This document shows, piece by piece, positions 1 through 18,896 of a DNA stretch of 64,000 nt. Source of the stretch: Pempheris klunzingeri (Eukaryota > Chordata > Actinopteri > Acropomatiformes > Pempheridae); contig NC_092024.1 of assembly GCF_042242105.1 (NCBI RefSeq), positions 2,114,001 to 2,178,000 of the forward strand. The letters are read 5' to 3'. A program made the translations under genes and the position numbers. Under the pieces are notes generated by a model that saw only the letters and a list, made by a program, of their open reading frames with translations, did not search any database and had not been told where the DNA came from. How positions within the stretch are numbered: the first letter of the stretch is position 1; each line of letters opens with the position of its first letter.

Positions 1-60
1 TCACATGTACAAAACATTCCTTTAGTCGTGGTGGCAGCATGGTTATGAGAGAAATAAATC

Positions 61-6860
<6,800 letters not shown>

Positions 6861-7221
6861 TCCTGATGGAGCAGAAAGACAATAAATACATTCAAACTAA
6901 AGGCATCCGCCTGTGAAGGTGGATGCTGGATTTTTATGTTGTTGAGTACATGCCTTTATACTGATATGGCACAAAGTGAGATGTTCCGAATATGGGTACT
7001 TTGTTTCTGCATCAAACTTATTTTGGCCTCTTAGATATGACACAGCCACATGTGCAACTGTTAATATGCAGCTGGACGGCAGCAGGGAGAGGGATCACCG
7101 TGCTGCCTGAATAAACTTGAAACAGTCTGACGTCGCTGAATTAGTGGCTGCTCTCCTTATACTCGTTGTTAAAATGTAAATACTGTCAACCTGCTTCAGC
7201 TGTGTTTTACCTCTGTAGTTT

Positions 7222-7227
7222 AATAAA
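7222..7227 (+). terminator. lck poly(A) signal
   Basis: AATAAA about 360 bases after the lck stop. Another AATAAA lies at 7110-7115, so alternative 3' ends are possible. Confidence 0.5.
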
Positions 7228-7559
7228 TGTTTTCACATTGTTTTATTTACTTTAGAAAGCTTTACATGGATCTTACTTGTTGTTACACTGAGGAAAGCAG
7301 AAGCCACGACAGCCCACTTCACCTGAAATGAGCCACCATCAGCCGGGGCGATGTGGTCATGAAGTACAAAAATGCTTGAAAGCTTCATTTTGTGCAAATA
7401 GGCAAACCTGTGTAGTTCTGATCTCGTGCACTGTGGGCAACACATCCTGCAGATGTAGCAACAAAAACATGGCAGCCACTCAAAATATGTGTTTGTGATC
7501 ATGCATGTAGTCTTTCAAGAATATTGAGGTGCAGCGGTGAAATGCACTGTGATACAGTT

Positions 7560-8050
7560 ACTGCACTACTGTACTAATATAATCTTCATTATCATAAGTT
7601 TATATCAGACACATTAATCCAATTAGTATGAAGAAATACATTCTTATTACCGATTTTACCATTTTAACTTTTCTTTTCAGTATTATACTTTTACTGGGCC
7701 ACATTTCAGGAGCACATATGAAACCATTTACCACATATTTATTTGACAGAGTTACTCATCACCTACTACGATGCATTACCCAAGCAGTATGTAAAAAGGT
7801 AAATGTAGTTCCTCCTTGACTAGATGCATTATTAAAATGTTGTGTATGCATGAACGCATCAGCCTTATAATCCAAACATATCATATATGATAACGCTCTA
7901 CTGCTCTACAAGAAATGTTCTGCTTCACACTGACAACTTTTACTACTTTAAGAAGGCTACATTCATACTTTATACTGATAATACTTCTGTACTTATCTTA
8001 AAGTCAAGTTTTGAATGCACTACCTTACTTGCAATGGAGTTTTTACATTA
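7560..8050. repeat. Diverged copy of the hAT-type repeat family
   Basis: Words such as 'ctgataatacttctgtact', 'aagttttgaatgcac' and 'cttgcaatggagtttttaca' are those of the family whose other member is at 4934-5597. Ends are not defined. It lies between the lck 3' end and the element at 8051. Confidence 0.45.
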
Positions 8051-8352
8051 TTAACCCCTTGTTGCCTGTTGCAGCTGAGGTGGCCTCTGTATCCCACTGA
8101 TGCTGGTTGATGCATCTTCTATGTATACATTATATATACATAGATGCATACACACATACATAAATATATATATATATTCTATGTGTATATACATATATAT
8201 TATATTATACTATTATTATATTGTACTAGTCTATGCTATGCTATATTCAAATTAACAATCTCCACTTAATTTAGCATCTGCTTGAATGCAAAAACACAAA
8301 TCATTTATTTTTTTTATACAATTGTAAATAAATTCAGGCAGTAAGGGGTTAA
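8051..8352. mobile_element. piggyBac-like MITE upstream of hdac1
   Basis: Starts TTAACCCCTTGTTGCCTG and ends with the near inverse CAGGCAGTAAGGGGTTAA. TTAA at each end is the piggyBac target site. It is 302 bp with an AT-rich (TA)n-like centre and no coding capacity. Its right edge is only 198 bases before the hdac1 start codon. Confidence 0.75.
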
Positions 8353-8550
8353 AATATTGATAAGAAACAGTAATAGATACCATGGGAACAGCCCCGGGCC
8401 TCCCAGCACGGGGACAGCCGGTGTCTCTGTCGCCCCCTGTCGACAGCAGCTCCTATTACAGCCCATTGATTGGACGGGAGACAAACTATCCGCCTCTTGT
8501 CGCTGTTGTCTCTAGCGGTGTGCGGTGAAAGCCAGCCAAAAAGCACTAAA
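8353..8550 (+). promoter_or_regulatory. Putative hdac1 promoter and 5' leader
   Basis: GC-rich 198 bases between the MITE and the hdac1 ATG. An inverted CCAAT box (ATTGG) is at 8469-8473. No TATA box is seen, which suits a housekeeping gene. The transcription start is not visible. Confidence 0.5.
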
Positions 8551-11500
8551 ATGGCGCTTACTTCCCAAGGAACAAAGAAAAAAGTTTGCTACTACTATGA
8601 CGGTAAGTACTCGTGTGCCTGTACTTTAGACTGCGGACGGACTAATGAATGAAATCCGACACTTTGCGCCAACAAAGGTTGCAGTTTATTCCACCTCTTG
8701 CTAACCTGGCACGCTAGCTAACCGAGCGTTAGCTAGCTTGAGTCGCAGGCGGCTCTCTTCTCACCAGTCCAGCACATTGAGACCTCAAACACTATTAATG
8801 CTTCACTAATAATGGCTCGTTTCCCTAAATGCGCCGCTTGCCCTTAAAATACTGTGATAAACGGCCGTTTATCGACCTCGTATCCGCACTTTAACTAGAT
8901 TAGTTAACGTTATTAGCTTGCGTGCTAACAAAGGGGATGTGAGTACTTCATTGTCACCGTAATTAACGCCTCCACTGAGCTAACATTAAAATGGCTCGTT
9001 CTTGCGACCTTCAAACGCCACGTAGTTCCGCCAAAAATAATGTTTTGGTCGACATTAATGGTTTGTGCATCAAGGCGCCACGCTGGAAGTGTAGCTGGTA
9101 GTTTGTGTAGTTTAATAGAGGCGGTTCGTCTCCACTAGTTTGGACCGAGGTCCAGTTGAAGGATCACAACATTTACCCCACTGCCTTTTCAGACCATGAA
9201 CCGGTTTCTGCACACAAACATATGTGTGAGTGTTTGCTTGGCTTTCCACGTGTTTACATGTGTTCATTTATGCATGTGAAATAATCCAACTTCGTATCTT
9301 TTATTTGTTTTAAATTTCAGGTGATGTTGGAAATTATTACTATGGTCAGGGCCACCCCATGAAGCCCCACCGAATCCGCATGACTCACAACCTGTTGCTC
9401 AACTATGGCCTCTACAGAAAGATGGAGATATATGTATGTTGAAATACATTAACAGTGCTTCTTAAGTCAAATTACTGGGCCTCCCCGGCGTTTCTTGTGT
9501 GTCTGAGGAACTAACTTGCCCTCTGTGTTTCAGCGTCCCCACAAAGCCAGCGGAGAGGAAATGACCAAGTATCACAGCGATGATTACATCAAATTCCTGC
9601 GTTCAATTCGACCGGACAACATGTCAGAGTACAGCAAACAAATGCAAAGATGTAAGTTTGGTCAGAGGGGTTGTCTCTGTAGATAAAGCCTTGTATTTAA
9701 ATATAATACGACCATGACGCCGTTGATATGATCATTTCTTTGCCCTTGCCTTGCAGTTAATGTGGGAGAGGACTGTCCGGTGTTTGATGGGTTGTTTGAG
9801 TTCTGCCAGCTCTCTGGAGGGGGCTCCGTTGGTAAGTTGTTTCTCTTTAAATACTGCTCAGACAGACATGCTGTGTTGGTGTTGGACAGCAATCATGCCA
9901 CCATTGACCCAGTAATCTGTTAAGTTCAGTATAAGCAGGCTGTTAATTCCTGCCTCCTCACTGTGTTCCAGCCGGCGCGGTGAAGTTGAACAAACAGCAG
10001 ACAGACATTGCTATCAACTGGGCTGGAGGCCTGCATCACGCCAAGAAGTCTGAAGCCTCTGGGTTTTGCTACGTCAACGACATTGTACTGGCTATTCTGG
10101 AGTTACTGAAGTGAGTACAAATGCCCTGTTATGGCCACTCGAGTGCATGCTTGTTTTGCATGGATGGATGATACCCTGGATGGTCAGTCAAATGTCTTTT
10201 TCTCTGATGATGAGTGTGGGGTCAGGCATTTAAAATAAAAAAGGAAAATATATATTCGTAGAATACTTTCAAAAACTAGATCAAAAGTTTTAGGACTCAA
10301 AGGATCCTTCCTGTCTTTCCAGGTACCACCAGAGAGTTCTGTACATAGACATTGACATCCATCATGGGGATGGTGTGGAGGAGGCTTTCTACACCACCGA
10401 CCGTGTTATGACAGTTTCTTTCCACAAGTATGGAGAGTACTTCCCTGGCACAGGCGACCTGAGGGTAAGCCCTGAAATTATGTCATAGATAAAAATCACA
10501 TTGTCATAGCCATACAGCAGATTGACATTATACGTGTTCTATGCAGGACATTGGTGCTGGGAAGGGTAAATACTACGCCGTGAATTACCCACTGAGGGAT
10601 GGAATTGATGACGAGTCCTATGAAGCCATATTCAAACCTGTGAGTAATTAAAGACTTGTTGACTGTAATGTTTTGATAGTCAAGATCTCCTTTTGATGGA
10701 CAGAAGCATTTTAGAGAGTGGCTTTTGTTGTGTGTGTGTGTGTAGATCATGGCCAAGGTGATGGAGATGTATCAGCCCAGTGCAGTGGTCCTGCAGTGTG
10801 GAGCTGACTCTCTGTCAGGAGATAGGCTTGGTTGCTTTAACCTCACCATTAAAGGTAAGCTTACAGAACGCCTCTCTAATGATGGTACAGCCAGCAGAGA
10901 GGTCTGCAGCCGGTTTCTCAGTTAAAATGAAATTTAACTGAGAAACCAAATAACTGTCTCCTGATGAGCCTTTGTCCCACTCTGTGTGCTCAGGCCATGC
11001 CAAGTGTGTTGAGTACATGAAGAGTTTCAACCTGCCGTTGCTAATGCTGGGCGGAGGAGGCTACACCATCCGCAACGTGGCGCGCTGCTGGACGTATGAA
11101 ACTGCTGTTGCCCTGGATACATCCATCCCCAACGGTGGGTCTTAAAGGCCATGTTGAACTGAATATAATTGGTGTGGTTTTCATTTGAGAGCAGACTTTT
11201 CTGTGGTGATAATCGAGTGCTTTGTAACAATTAAAAACGTTCAACAAGGTATCAGAGATTACAAAAGATTGATGAAGCTATTGAGTAAATCAACTAAACA
11301 TTCAAATAAGTTTACAATTCAGGTATTTGCCAGAAACATTTTACAATATGATGATTAAGAACACCGGTAATTACAGGTTTTTTAGTCTTGTAGTAGTCAC
11401 ATAATTTTGAACCTGTTTGCAATTAGTAATGTTAGTTTCTCGGCACGTGAAAAGACAGAAAAATAGGCTTGAAACACTTGTAGCAGCCTCTCACATGCTA

Positions 11501-12604
11501 TAAAATGACTTCATATTCATTAACTAATGATGAAAAATGTAACAAGTGTATGTTTTCATTCACCTTGACAGAGCTCCCTTACAACGACTATTTTGAGTAC
11601 TTCGGACCAGACTTCAAGCTGCACATCAGCCCCTCCAACATGACCAATCAGAACACCAACGACTACCTGGAGAAGATCAAGTGAGTGCATGAAACTTAAG
11701 GTTTTTTGTTGTTCTGAATGTGTTATGAATAGTTTCAGCAGCTTTTCATGTCTCTTGCACTGTGATTGAAAAGTTGAGCACATGGCCATATGATGGGTGT
11801 AGGACCACTAACAAGGTCGGTGTGTCCAACCTGCGCTCTGTCCTCTAGGCAGCGCTTGTTTGAGAACTTGCGTATGCTGCCCCATGCCCCGGGAGTTCAG
11901 ATGCAGGCCATCCCTGAGGACGCTGTACAGGAGGACAGCGGAGATGAGGAAGAGGATGACCCCAACAAACGCATCTCTAGTAAGAACCTCTCACACAGTC
12001 TTCCGCGTTCACGCCACTCCAGCATCTGGCAGTTTGCCCTTGGAAACAGTTGACTGCCGTGTTTTAGTTTAACCCCCGTCACCCTGTGTTAATGTACAGT
12101 CCGTGCTCACGACAAGAGGATAGCGTGTGACGAGGAGTTCTCTGACTCTGAGGATGAAGGAGAAGGAGGCCGCAGAAACACAGCCAGCTATAAGAAAACC
12201 AAGCGTGCCAAAACTGAGGGCGAGAAAGAGGGAGAAGAAAAGGAGAAGAAAGGTGAGGAGGAAACAAAAGGTATCTAATCTTTTTTTTCATTTCATCTCA
12301 CCCAACTCATGTTATTTTGTAACATAAACAGATGTCATTAGCACATCTTATAAGTTAACGTTTTAAGCCAGATCATCCTATACAACATGGAGACTGTTAC
12401 TATGATAGCTTAGGGTCACTCTTTCTTTTATAGAAGTAAAAGAAGAGGAGAAGGCACCAGAGGAGGAGAAAATGGACACATCAAAGTAAGAAAACACTGC
12501 AGGTACATAATTACCATGGGGTCCAGGAAGTGGCTTATTGGGAGCATTAATCATTCCCTTACTTTGGACCCTTTAGGCCAAAAGAGGAGTCCAAGACACC
12601 TTGA
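8551..12604 (+). CDS. hdac1: Histone deacetylase 1
   Basis: Zinc-dependent class I lysine deacetylase, catalytic subunit of the Sin3, NuRD and CoREST complexes in the nucleus. Fourteen exons: 8551-8602, 9321-9433, 9534-9651, 9757-9831, 9972-10110, 10323-10464, 10547-10639, 10746-10854, 10994-11134, 11572-11680, 11849-11979, 12100-12270, 12434-12485, 12577-12604, giving 490 aa (human 482). Motifs in order: GGLHHAKK with the catalytic histidine pair (about residues 141-142), DIDIHHGDG and GADSLSGDR with zinc ligands, and GGGGYTIRN with the active-site tyrosine. The acidic tail keeps the CK2 serines in [13 protein letters not shown], but ends [10 protein letters not shown] instead of mammalian EEVKLA. 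The HDAC1 assignment over HDAC2 rests on the lck neighbour and overall similarity. The acceptor of exon 8 is preceded by a TG run instead of a pyrimidine tract. Confidence 0.95.
10912..10947 (+). repeat. Perfect 15-bp inverted repeat in hdac1 intron 8
   Basis: Arms 10912-10926 (ggtttctcagttaaa) and 10933-10947 are exact inverse complements with a 6-base loop. The whole hairpin lies in the 139-base intron 10855-10993. Confidence 0.9.
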
Positions 12605-13494
12605 GGTCCCCAGCAGCCAATGATGCCAATACAACTGATCAGGATGGACGTTGGAGCAGGACTTTTTGGATAACTCGACTTTCCAGGCTGCTGCTGTGGA
12701 AACCCATGAAGGACTAAACCTTTGTAACGAGACCCTCTCCCTCCCAATGGGACGGGGTTCTTAACATGATTTTTTCTAGGACACCTTTTCAAACTCGCTG
12801 TTTATGGACTGAAGTCAGTCGGTGTTATTGAGTATTGTTTTTGTATGCTTTCTCATTTGTTTTTTATCCTTAATCTTTTTATGCTATGACATTTGCCTTT
12901 CCCTTGTAAAGCAACTCTGTAAAAATGGTGTAGTACATGTATGCTTTTATATATCTGATGGATTTAATTTATTTAAATCATAGATATTTTGGCTACTCTG
13001 TTTTGTCCCTCAGTCCCAGTTTTGTCCTGTGTCCTCTGAATATGTAGTTGAAGCATGTTTATACAATAGATCCTTTTCTGTAATACTTTTGTGTCAGTGG
13101 TCTTGCCTGATAGTCACCAGGGATGGTTAAGGGGGTCGTATGTAGATGAATACCTTTTTACATGTCTTGGTGTAAGTAAATCACAGTCTTATATTTTAGA
13201 ATGTAATTTAGTATGTGTCCTTTACCGACACTGAGATCTTCTTTGGCATATTTCCTGGACTCCTGCCTCACAATATTCAACATGTTTGAGTCCCATCAAG
13301 TGACTACCAGTGAGCTTAGTTTCCATTGAAATTTGGACTTGAGTGTCCAGTAGCACTCGGTGTCAAATGGAAGGCTAGACAAATGCCAGAATTCATTTGT
13401 TGTATATATTTGTATTCTGAAACATGAGTAAACGTGTTCCACAAGAGAGCTTTGCAAATGTGATTTAAATCTGACAGACCACACTTTGAATACC

Positions 13495-13500
13495 AATAAA
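13495..13500 (+). terminator. hdac1 poly(A) signal
   Basis: AATAAA about 890 bases after the hdac1 stop, followed by T-rich DNA. The span 12605-13494 reads as 3' UTR with no other feature. Confidence 0.6.
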
Positions 13501-13615
13501 AAGTACCCTAAAATTCTTTAGCTCTGTTCTGTTAAATTTAGTTTTTCAAAATAAGATTATTTATAAAAATGTAGTGTCTGGTCTGATGAAATGACACACG
13601 TTTTAAAAAGAAGCC

Positions 13616-13621
13616 TTTAAT
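13616..13621 (-). terminator. tmem54 poly(A) signal
   Basis: ATTAAA on the minus strand about 220 bases after the tmem54 stop. The hdac1 and tmem54 transcripts would end roughly 100 bases apart, tail to tail. Confidence 0.45.
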
Positions 13622-13842
13622 GTCAACATACAGGTGACAGCTCTCTGTATTTTCAATACCAATACAAAATGTGACAATAACAAACCAAACCAGCATTATT
13701 TTAACAGAAAAAACCCTCCTTTTGATGGAGGGAAATAAAATGCCATTGTTTTCACTGGCTTAAATCCAACATTTAATGTGTAACAGACACTCAATGTAGA
13801 ACAACTTCAGTGATTATGTTTTGTTTATCCAGTTTTGCTGGT

Positions 13843-16800
13843 TCAGAGCCATTCGCTCTGTTCCACTGCTGTGTCACAGTCCAGCAGATCATCCTGCTCC
13901 GCCGGCTCAGACTCGGCGTCGGCCTGTGGATCTCGTGCCGGAGGCGATGACATCGTTGCAACGGCTCTCTGGATGCGCACCTGAAACATCAGAAGAATTA
14001 AAGAGAAGACTGTTCCAATCAGCGGTGCACATCTACGCTGCCCTTCAAGTGTTATGCAAATAAATAAACAGCATTAACAAAGGTAATGAGAAAATATGAC
14101 TGCCCATGCTGGCAATCTTAACAGAACACAAAGATATAAAGATATAAAGTAGTCATGTGGGAGTCGTTAAGGCATCTTAATGCTTATACATATAAAAACC
14201 TGTCCAAACCTATTTGGCCAATGACATCCATGAGCCGTTTTACTCCATTTGTACAATAATAAATGACTTCTAAACAATAAACAGAAGTTAAGTGTTTAAA
14301 ATATTGTTTGAATAGCAATTTGCATACTTTATCCAACATTCTTTTAACATGTTCACGGTTAAACATACAATTTCCTAGTCTGGGATCAATAAAGTACCTC
14401 CATCAGTCTAAACTATCTAAACGTGTAACCACAAAGCTGCTTTCAAGATGGAGCCATGCGATCTTGCACTGAGACGGCATGAGAGGAGGGACACAGTTAC
14501 CACACTGCTCGTGTTGAACTTTGCCTCGTCAGCAGGTCTCCACCACTGGCTTCTGTTTGTCTGTATTAAATTCAAAGTCACATTGCTATTTGTGGATATA
14601 ATGAAGCCAGATCAGTTTACTGTTAAAACCCTTTTAAATGCTGTTGTGCTACTGCTAAGCCTTGTGTTATAGAAGGATACTCAGTATGATGTAATATAAT
14701 CCCTAATTATTAAATGTTGTTATGCAAAATGCCTCATGTCTTTCCAACATAAGCGTGTTCTCGGTGTGCCTAGAGACCGCCAAGAGAAAAGACCACCCTC
14801 CCTCTATTTCTCCTGCTCCATCTTTCAGTAAATATGTGTGAAAACTCGCTGTTTAGATTTGGCTCCCTTTATGATGTCATGAGGTGATCTGCTGAACATG
14901 TGACACCCTCCTGCCCTTCAGCAGGCCACCCTTTCTCGCCTGCTGAAAACCTCCTGAATCAACCTTGCTGTCTGGAATTGTTTTATTCCTCCCTAACGCC
15001 GGCCCCCCGGTAGCACAAAGACATCGAAGACAAGAGCGAAGGATGCAGATTGTTCCGTTTTTCTAAAACAGAGTGTGCAGAAATAGGGAAGAAACAGCTG
15101 CAGGAGCCATGTCTGTGTCTGTTTCAAGTCTAAACTTGAAAAAGAGCAGAATATAGGACCTTTAATTACTTGTTTCAGTTCTGCTTTGTGAGTCAATCAA
15201 TCAATCTTTATTTATATAGCGCCAATTCATAACAAATGTTATTTCAACTAAACTTATACATCCCTAACCTCATTCACATTTATGTCAAACATTTTTCTTG
15301 TTAAAAAAGCAACTATGACTGAAGTGACTTCTTATATGAGACACAGTAACAATGCTGCCAAGCAATCAGCACCCTCGTACATGCTACAGACACAATACAG
15401 TCAAATAGCGCAGGTCTTACCCTCTTTGCTCGGATCGGCCTCTTCCTGCACGGGCAGAGGTAGAGGTATGAAGTGCAGGCAGCAAAGCAGCGGAAGGAGA
15501 ACACAGTTTCCACCACGGACATCAAGATGAGAGGCACCCACAGAATGATTGTGGTGCCCTGGTCACAAAAAAAAAAAAAAAAAGACTCTGATCAATAAAC
15601 ACTTTGAGTTAATACCCAAACCACTGATGGATAAATATTTATAGTCAACATACATAGATACGGGTGGGGTCAAAGGGGCATTCGTATGTGATGCTGGAGG
15701 AGCCGACGTCTTTGTCAGAAAACGTGCAGTGTGTCAGCAGGCTCCATCCTTTGTGAACAATGGCTTTCACCATAGAAACCGACAAGCCCAGGGTGGAGGC
15801 GATCGCCAAGAGACCTGCCAGGAAGCTCAACACCAACAAGACCCACTGCTGCAAGGACAACACGCCATGTTAGTTGGTAAAAACAAAACCTCTTAGTCTA
15901 GTGTGTGAAAGACTTTCCCCCCCCTCATTCTTTTCAATGTGAAGTAGGTGTAAGAAGGAAGTACTGTAGGATGACGGAGTAGAAATCAGTTGGGTCCACG
16001 CTCTGAGGAAATCCATCCAACATTTGAATGAATTCTATATTTGCATGTGTGTGCACATAACCTATGTAAATAGCCATCATCTTCATCTCCACACACTTAC
16101 TCAGAAACAAAGGGCAAGTTCTAACAGGAGCCTGCAAATGATAGACGTGAGCGCTGAATAGAGAAACTGTGGCAAAAAGGGGGAGCTTTATTTACCAGGA
16201 TCCTGTTTTTCTTGTTTTTGGACAGGACGATGGCTGTTATTCCACCGATAATTCCCTGAGGGGAACAAGTTCAGTAAAAAAAAAAAACCAACCAAATCAT
16301 TCATGACAGATAGATGATACAGTACTACTAGTCAAAACAGTGCTTTGTAAGGATTGACACACTTTACAAGTATGCACTGCGTTATGATCAGATACGAACA
16401 CTTACCACCAGGCCCGCCACAATAGCGATGACATTGGAGATGGCGTACACCATGGTGCGGGCCTGGGAGTGCACGTTGATGTGCCTGAGCACGGCGCCAT
16501 GCACTAGCGCTCCGAGAAGAAAGTTGACATGTCCCACCAGCACCAGCCCCAGCCCGATCTTCATCAGGGCTTTGTTGTCCTTCAGGCTGGCACAGCATAC
16601 TCCTGCAGGAGAAAAACTGTGTTACTTGGAACTCAAAAACCCAAACTGATTCACCGGACTGTGTGTGCCACAGCCCGTGCTGTCAGACTGACGCATGGGA
16701 CTGTAATCCCGTGTGTAAATACCTGCTGTGTGTGCATCATTACGTCTTGTTGACAAGAACTAACTGAGTATGGAAGGTGAAACGACAGCACGCACACGTT

Positions 16801-17868
16801 TGTTAAACGCTCTGAAACACAGAACGAGCTGTGAGTGCAGCACAGTGGGAACCTGTGTGAGAGCAGACTTCACTGCAGTCTTGTGGGTTCAGTAAAGCCA
16901 GAAGGAAGCGGGCCAGTGGTTAGCACACCGTGACATCTCTTCAGAACAAGAAAGTCACCACAATTACACCCGACCCCCGTAGAGACGCCTGAACATCTCA
17001 TCCACTGCAAGCTGCAAAGAGCTGCAGCAGCTACGGTGACGGTGTGGTGTCTGAGCGGGATTGTGTTGCACTATTTTGTTCCCTCCTCTGTGCAAAGGTG
17101 AAGCACCCACCCATATAAAGGCCAGGTGAGCCCCCCCCCCCCTGAACCAAACAGGACAAAGCTTTGGGTGGGGTGTGCAAACACTGAGCACGACATTCAC
17201 CTGGCCTGGGGGGTCAGGCAGAAACACATACCTCTGACTGGCTGGCTGTGGGAAAGCTCACCATGTTTTTGGTCATAACATTGTCAGTGTAATGATTGTT
17301 GCCATTCGAGAGCACAGTATCAAACATTATTACTGAAACGTTCAGGTCCTTGCAAGCAAAATAAAACTAGAAATAGTTTTTATATATTCATACACCTGAT
17401 CAAACTTTATGTATCTTAGTGAGTTTATATTTTCTAATGTTACACAGGGACTGCTGCAGGCCTCTTTCATTCTGCTTGGTGATGTCTGACACTTTGACTG
17501 TCCTTAGGTCTACTGATGATGATATGAATGTACAGTGTGGGGCCCATACTGTGCTGTTTATCTGTCTACAGGCCATAATCATGACTCTGCCATTCAACTG
17601 TCACTGGTATTAATGTCATACACCGCTGTGAGCCTCCACTCTACGGTTCATTCATGTGAATCAACACAGAGTAAAGATCACACACTGAGCTCCGTCAGCC
17701 AAATGCTGGAAAAATAAAGGTTTATTACGTCTCTTCTCCACGGAGCTCAGTACCGAGCGCGCAGACCGCGCAGACCACGCCTAAACCTTTACCAGGCAAC
17801 ACACCCACGCACTCACCTGTGAAACACGCATGAAAGCCAGCTCACCTGAATTCACCATGGTGGGCTGT
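13843..17868 (-). CDS. tmem54: Transmembrane protein 54
   Basis: Four-pass membrane protein of unknown biochemical role. Six exons on the minus strand, first to last: 17856-17868, 16406-16602, 16196-16255, 15654-15848, 15421-15558, 13843-13980, giving 246 aa (human 222). The first exon codes only MVNS plus one base. Recognised by ALMKIGLGLVLVGHVNFLLG, by GIIGGITAIVLS and above all by the ECPFDPTRIY loop before the last membrane segment, which human TMEM54 shares as CPFDPTRIYS. Four hydrophobic stretches follow the order expected of the family. The C-terminal 50 residues are acidic and polar (DAESEPAEQDDLLD) and presumably cytosolic. Human TMEM54 is also on 1p35. The long introns hold a 12-base C run at 17131-17142 and a repeat tail at 15190. 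Confidence 0.88.
15189..15265. repeat. Short fragment of a teleost retroposon 3' end
   Basis: 'caatcaatcaatctttattt' followed by 'atagcgccaattcataac' is the tail of a repeat family very common in teleosts. Read on the minus strand it ends in AATAAA plus (GATT)n, like a LINE or SINE tail. A longer copy lies at 42277-42640. It sits in a tmem54 intron. Confidence 0.6.
15567..15584. repeat. Poly(A) tract
   Basis: About 18 A residues in the tmem54 intron just upstream (minus strand) of the exon at 15421-15558. Read on the minus strand it is the T-rich tract of that exon's acceptor. Confidence 0.8.
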
Positions 17869-18896
17869 TTTATCCCCTCAGATCATAGTCGATTAGTGTA
17901 CAAGTTGTATTAAAGTCATTTTCTCTGCCTCTTGTTTGTCTCCTTCGTTCAGCTGCGGGTAGACAGGCGTCACCTTCCGCCTACCTGTGCGGAGGCTCCG
18001 CCCCGACGAACCTCCTCCGTCCAGCTGCTTCCGCCGCTGTGATGTATCTCAAGCCTTTATTCTGAGTTACTAAGTTTTAAAAAAGGCTGTCATCGTTTGG
18101 AGATACTGATTATTTTAAGAATGTTTCCATCATTTGCTTAAGTTATTATTCCGAGGTACCACGTCTTTATTTGGGGATACTGTCATTTCTTTCATAAAGT
18201 TTCTTGTAATTTTGCGCTTCTAGATCATTATTTTCAGAAAGCTCCTCATTACAGTGGCTTACAAGATCTTTTTTTCCACCACAGTGGTAAAAATGGGCTT
18301 CCATATGCAACTCTATCCCCCCCACCTGTCCCACTACTCCCATCACCAAGTTACCTGGATTAACCATCCATAGGAAACACACTGTACTATATGGGGTCTA
18401 TATGACTTGATGTTTTTCCATAGTTAATAAAGTTTTAGAACACTGACACTGGAAATGACTTTTGCACTCCCCTTGTTTTGTGCAGGTATGTTACCTGTTG
18501 ATGGCTCTTATTTGCTTTCCAAATGTATAAACCCGTGTATAACTATAAATAGTTCTTCTGCTACACATTCCAAGAGTTAAACATCCTCATTTCTTAATGC
18601 GACCTGGTTCACATAGAAATAAGAATATAAAAATGAAACGTATTATGTGCAGAATATTTTCCTTAAAGTTTTAATACCAGCATGAAGATGACCATAAAAC
18701 ATCCCAGAGTTGCACCAAATGTATTGCTGAAGCTACATGCGCAGTATAAGGATATAAAATTCAGCATAACAAAGCATTACTGCCTGTATGCCGCCTCATT
18801 AGTGTGATTGTCAGCACCTGCCCCCCCCACACCTTATTAATGACTCACCTGGGGTCAGAGAATGATCACAGAGGTTGGGCCATTTTGGGGTTTGCG
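17869..18896. other. Intergenic: head-to-head tmem54 / ZP3-like
   Basis: Holds the tmem54 upstream region (minus strand, GC-rich around 17940-18030) and the ZP3-like promoter. The TATA-like box for the latter is at 18753-18758. No other gene or repeat is seen. Confidence 0.5.
18753..18758 (+). promoter_or_regulatory. TATA-like box of the ZP3-like gene
   Basis: TATAAA 144 bases before the chosen ATG. This would put transcription start near 18783 and leave a leader of about 115 bases. An upstream in-frame ATG at 18804 would then also be in the mRNA. Confidence 0.4.

Noticed and set aside
15282-15530. 82-aa plus-strand ORF
   Set aside because: Mostly intron plus the antisense of tmem54 exon 5.
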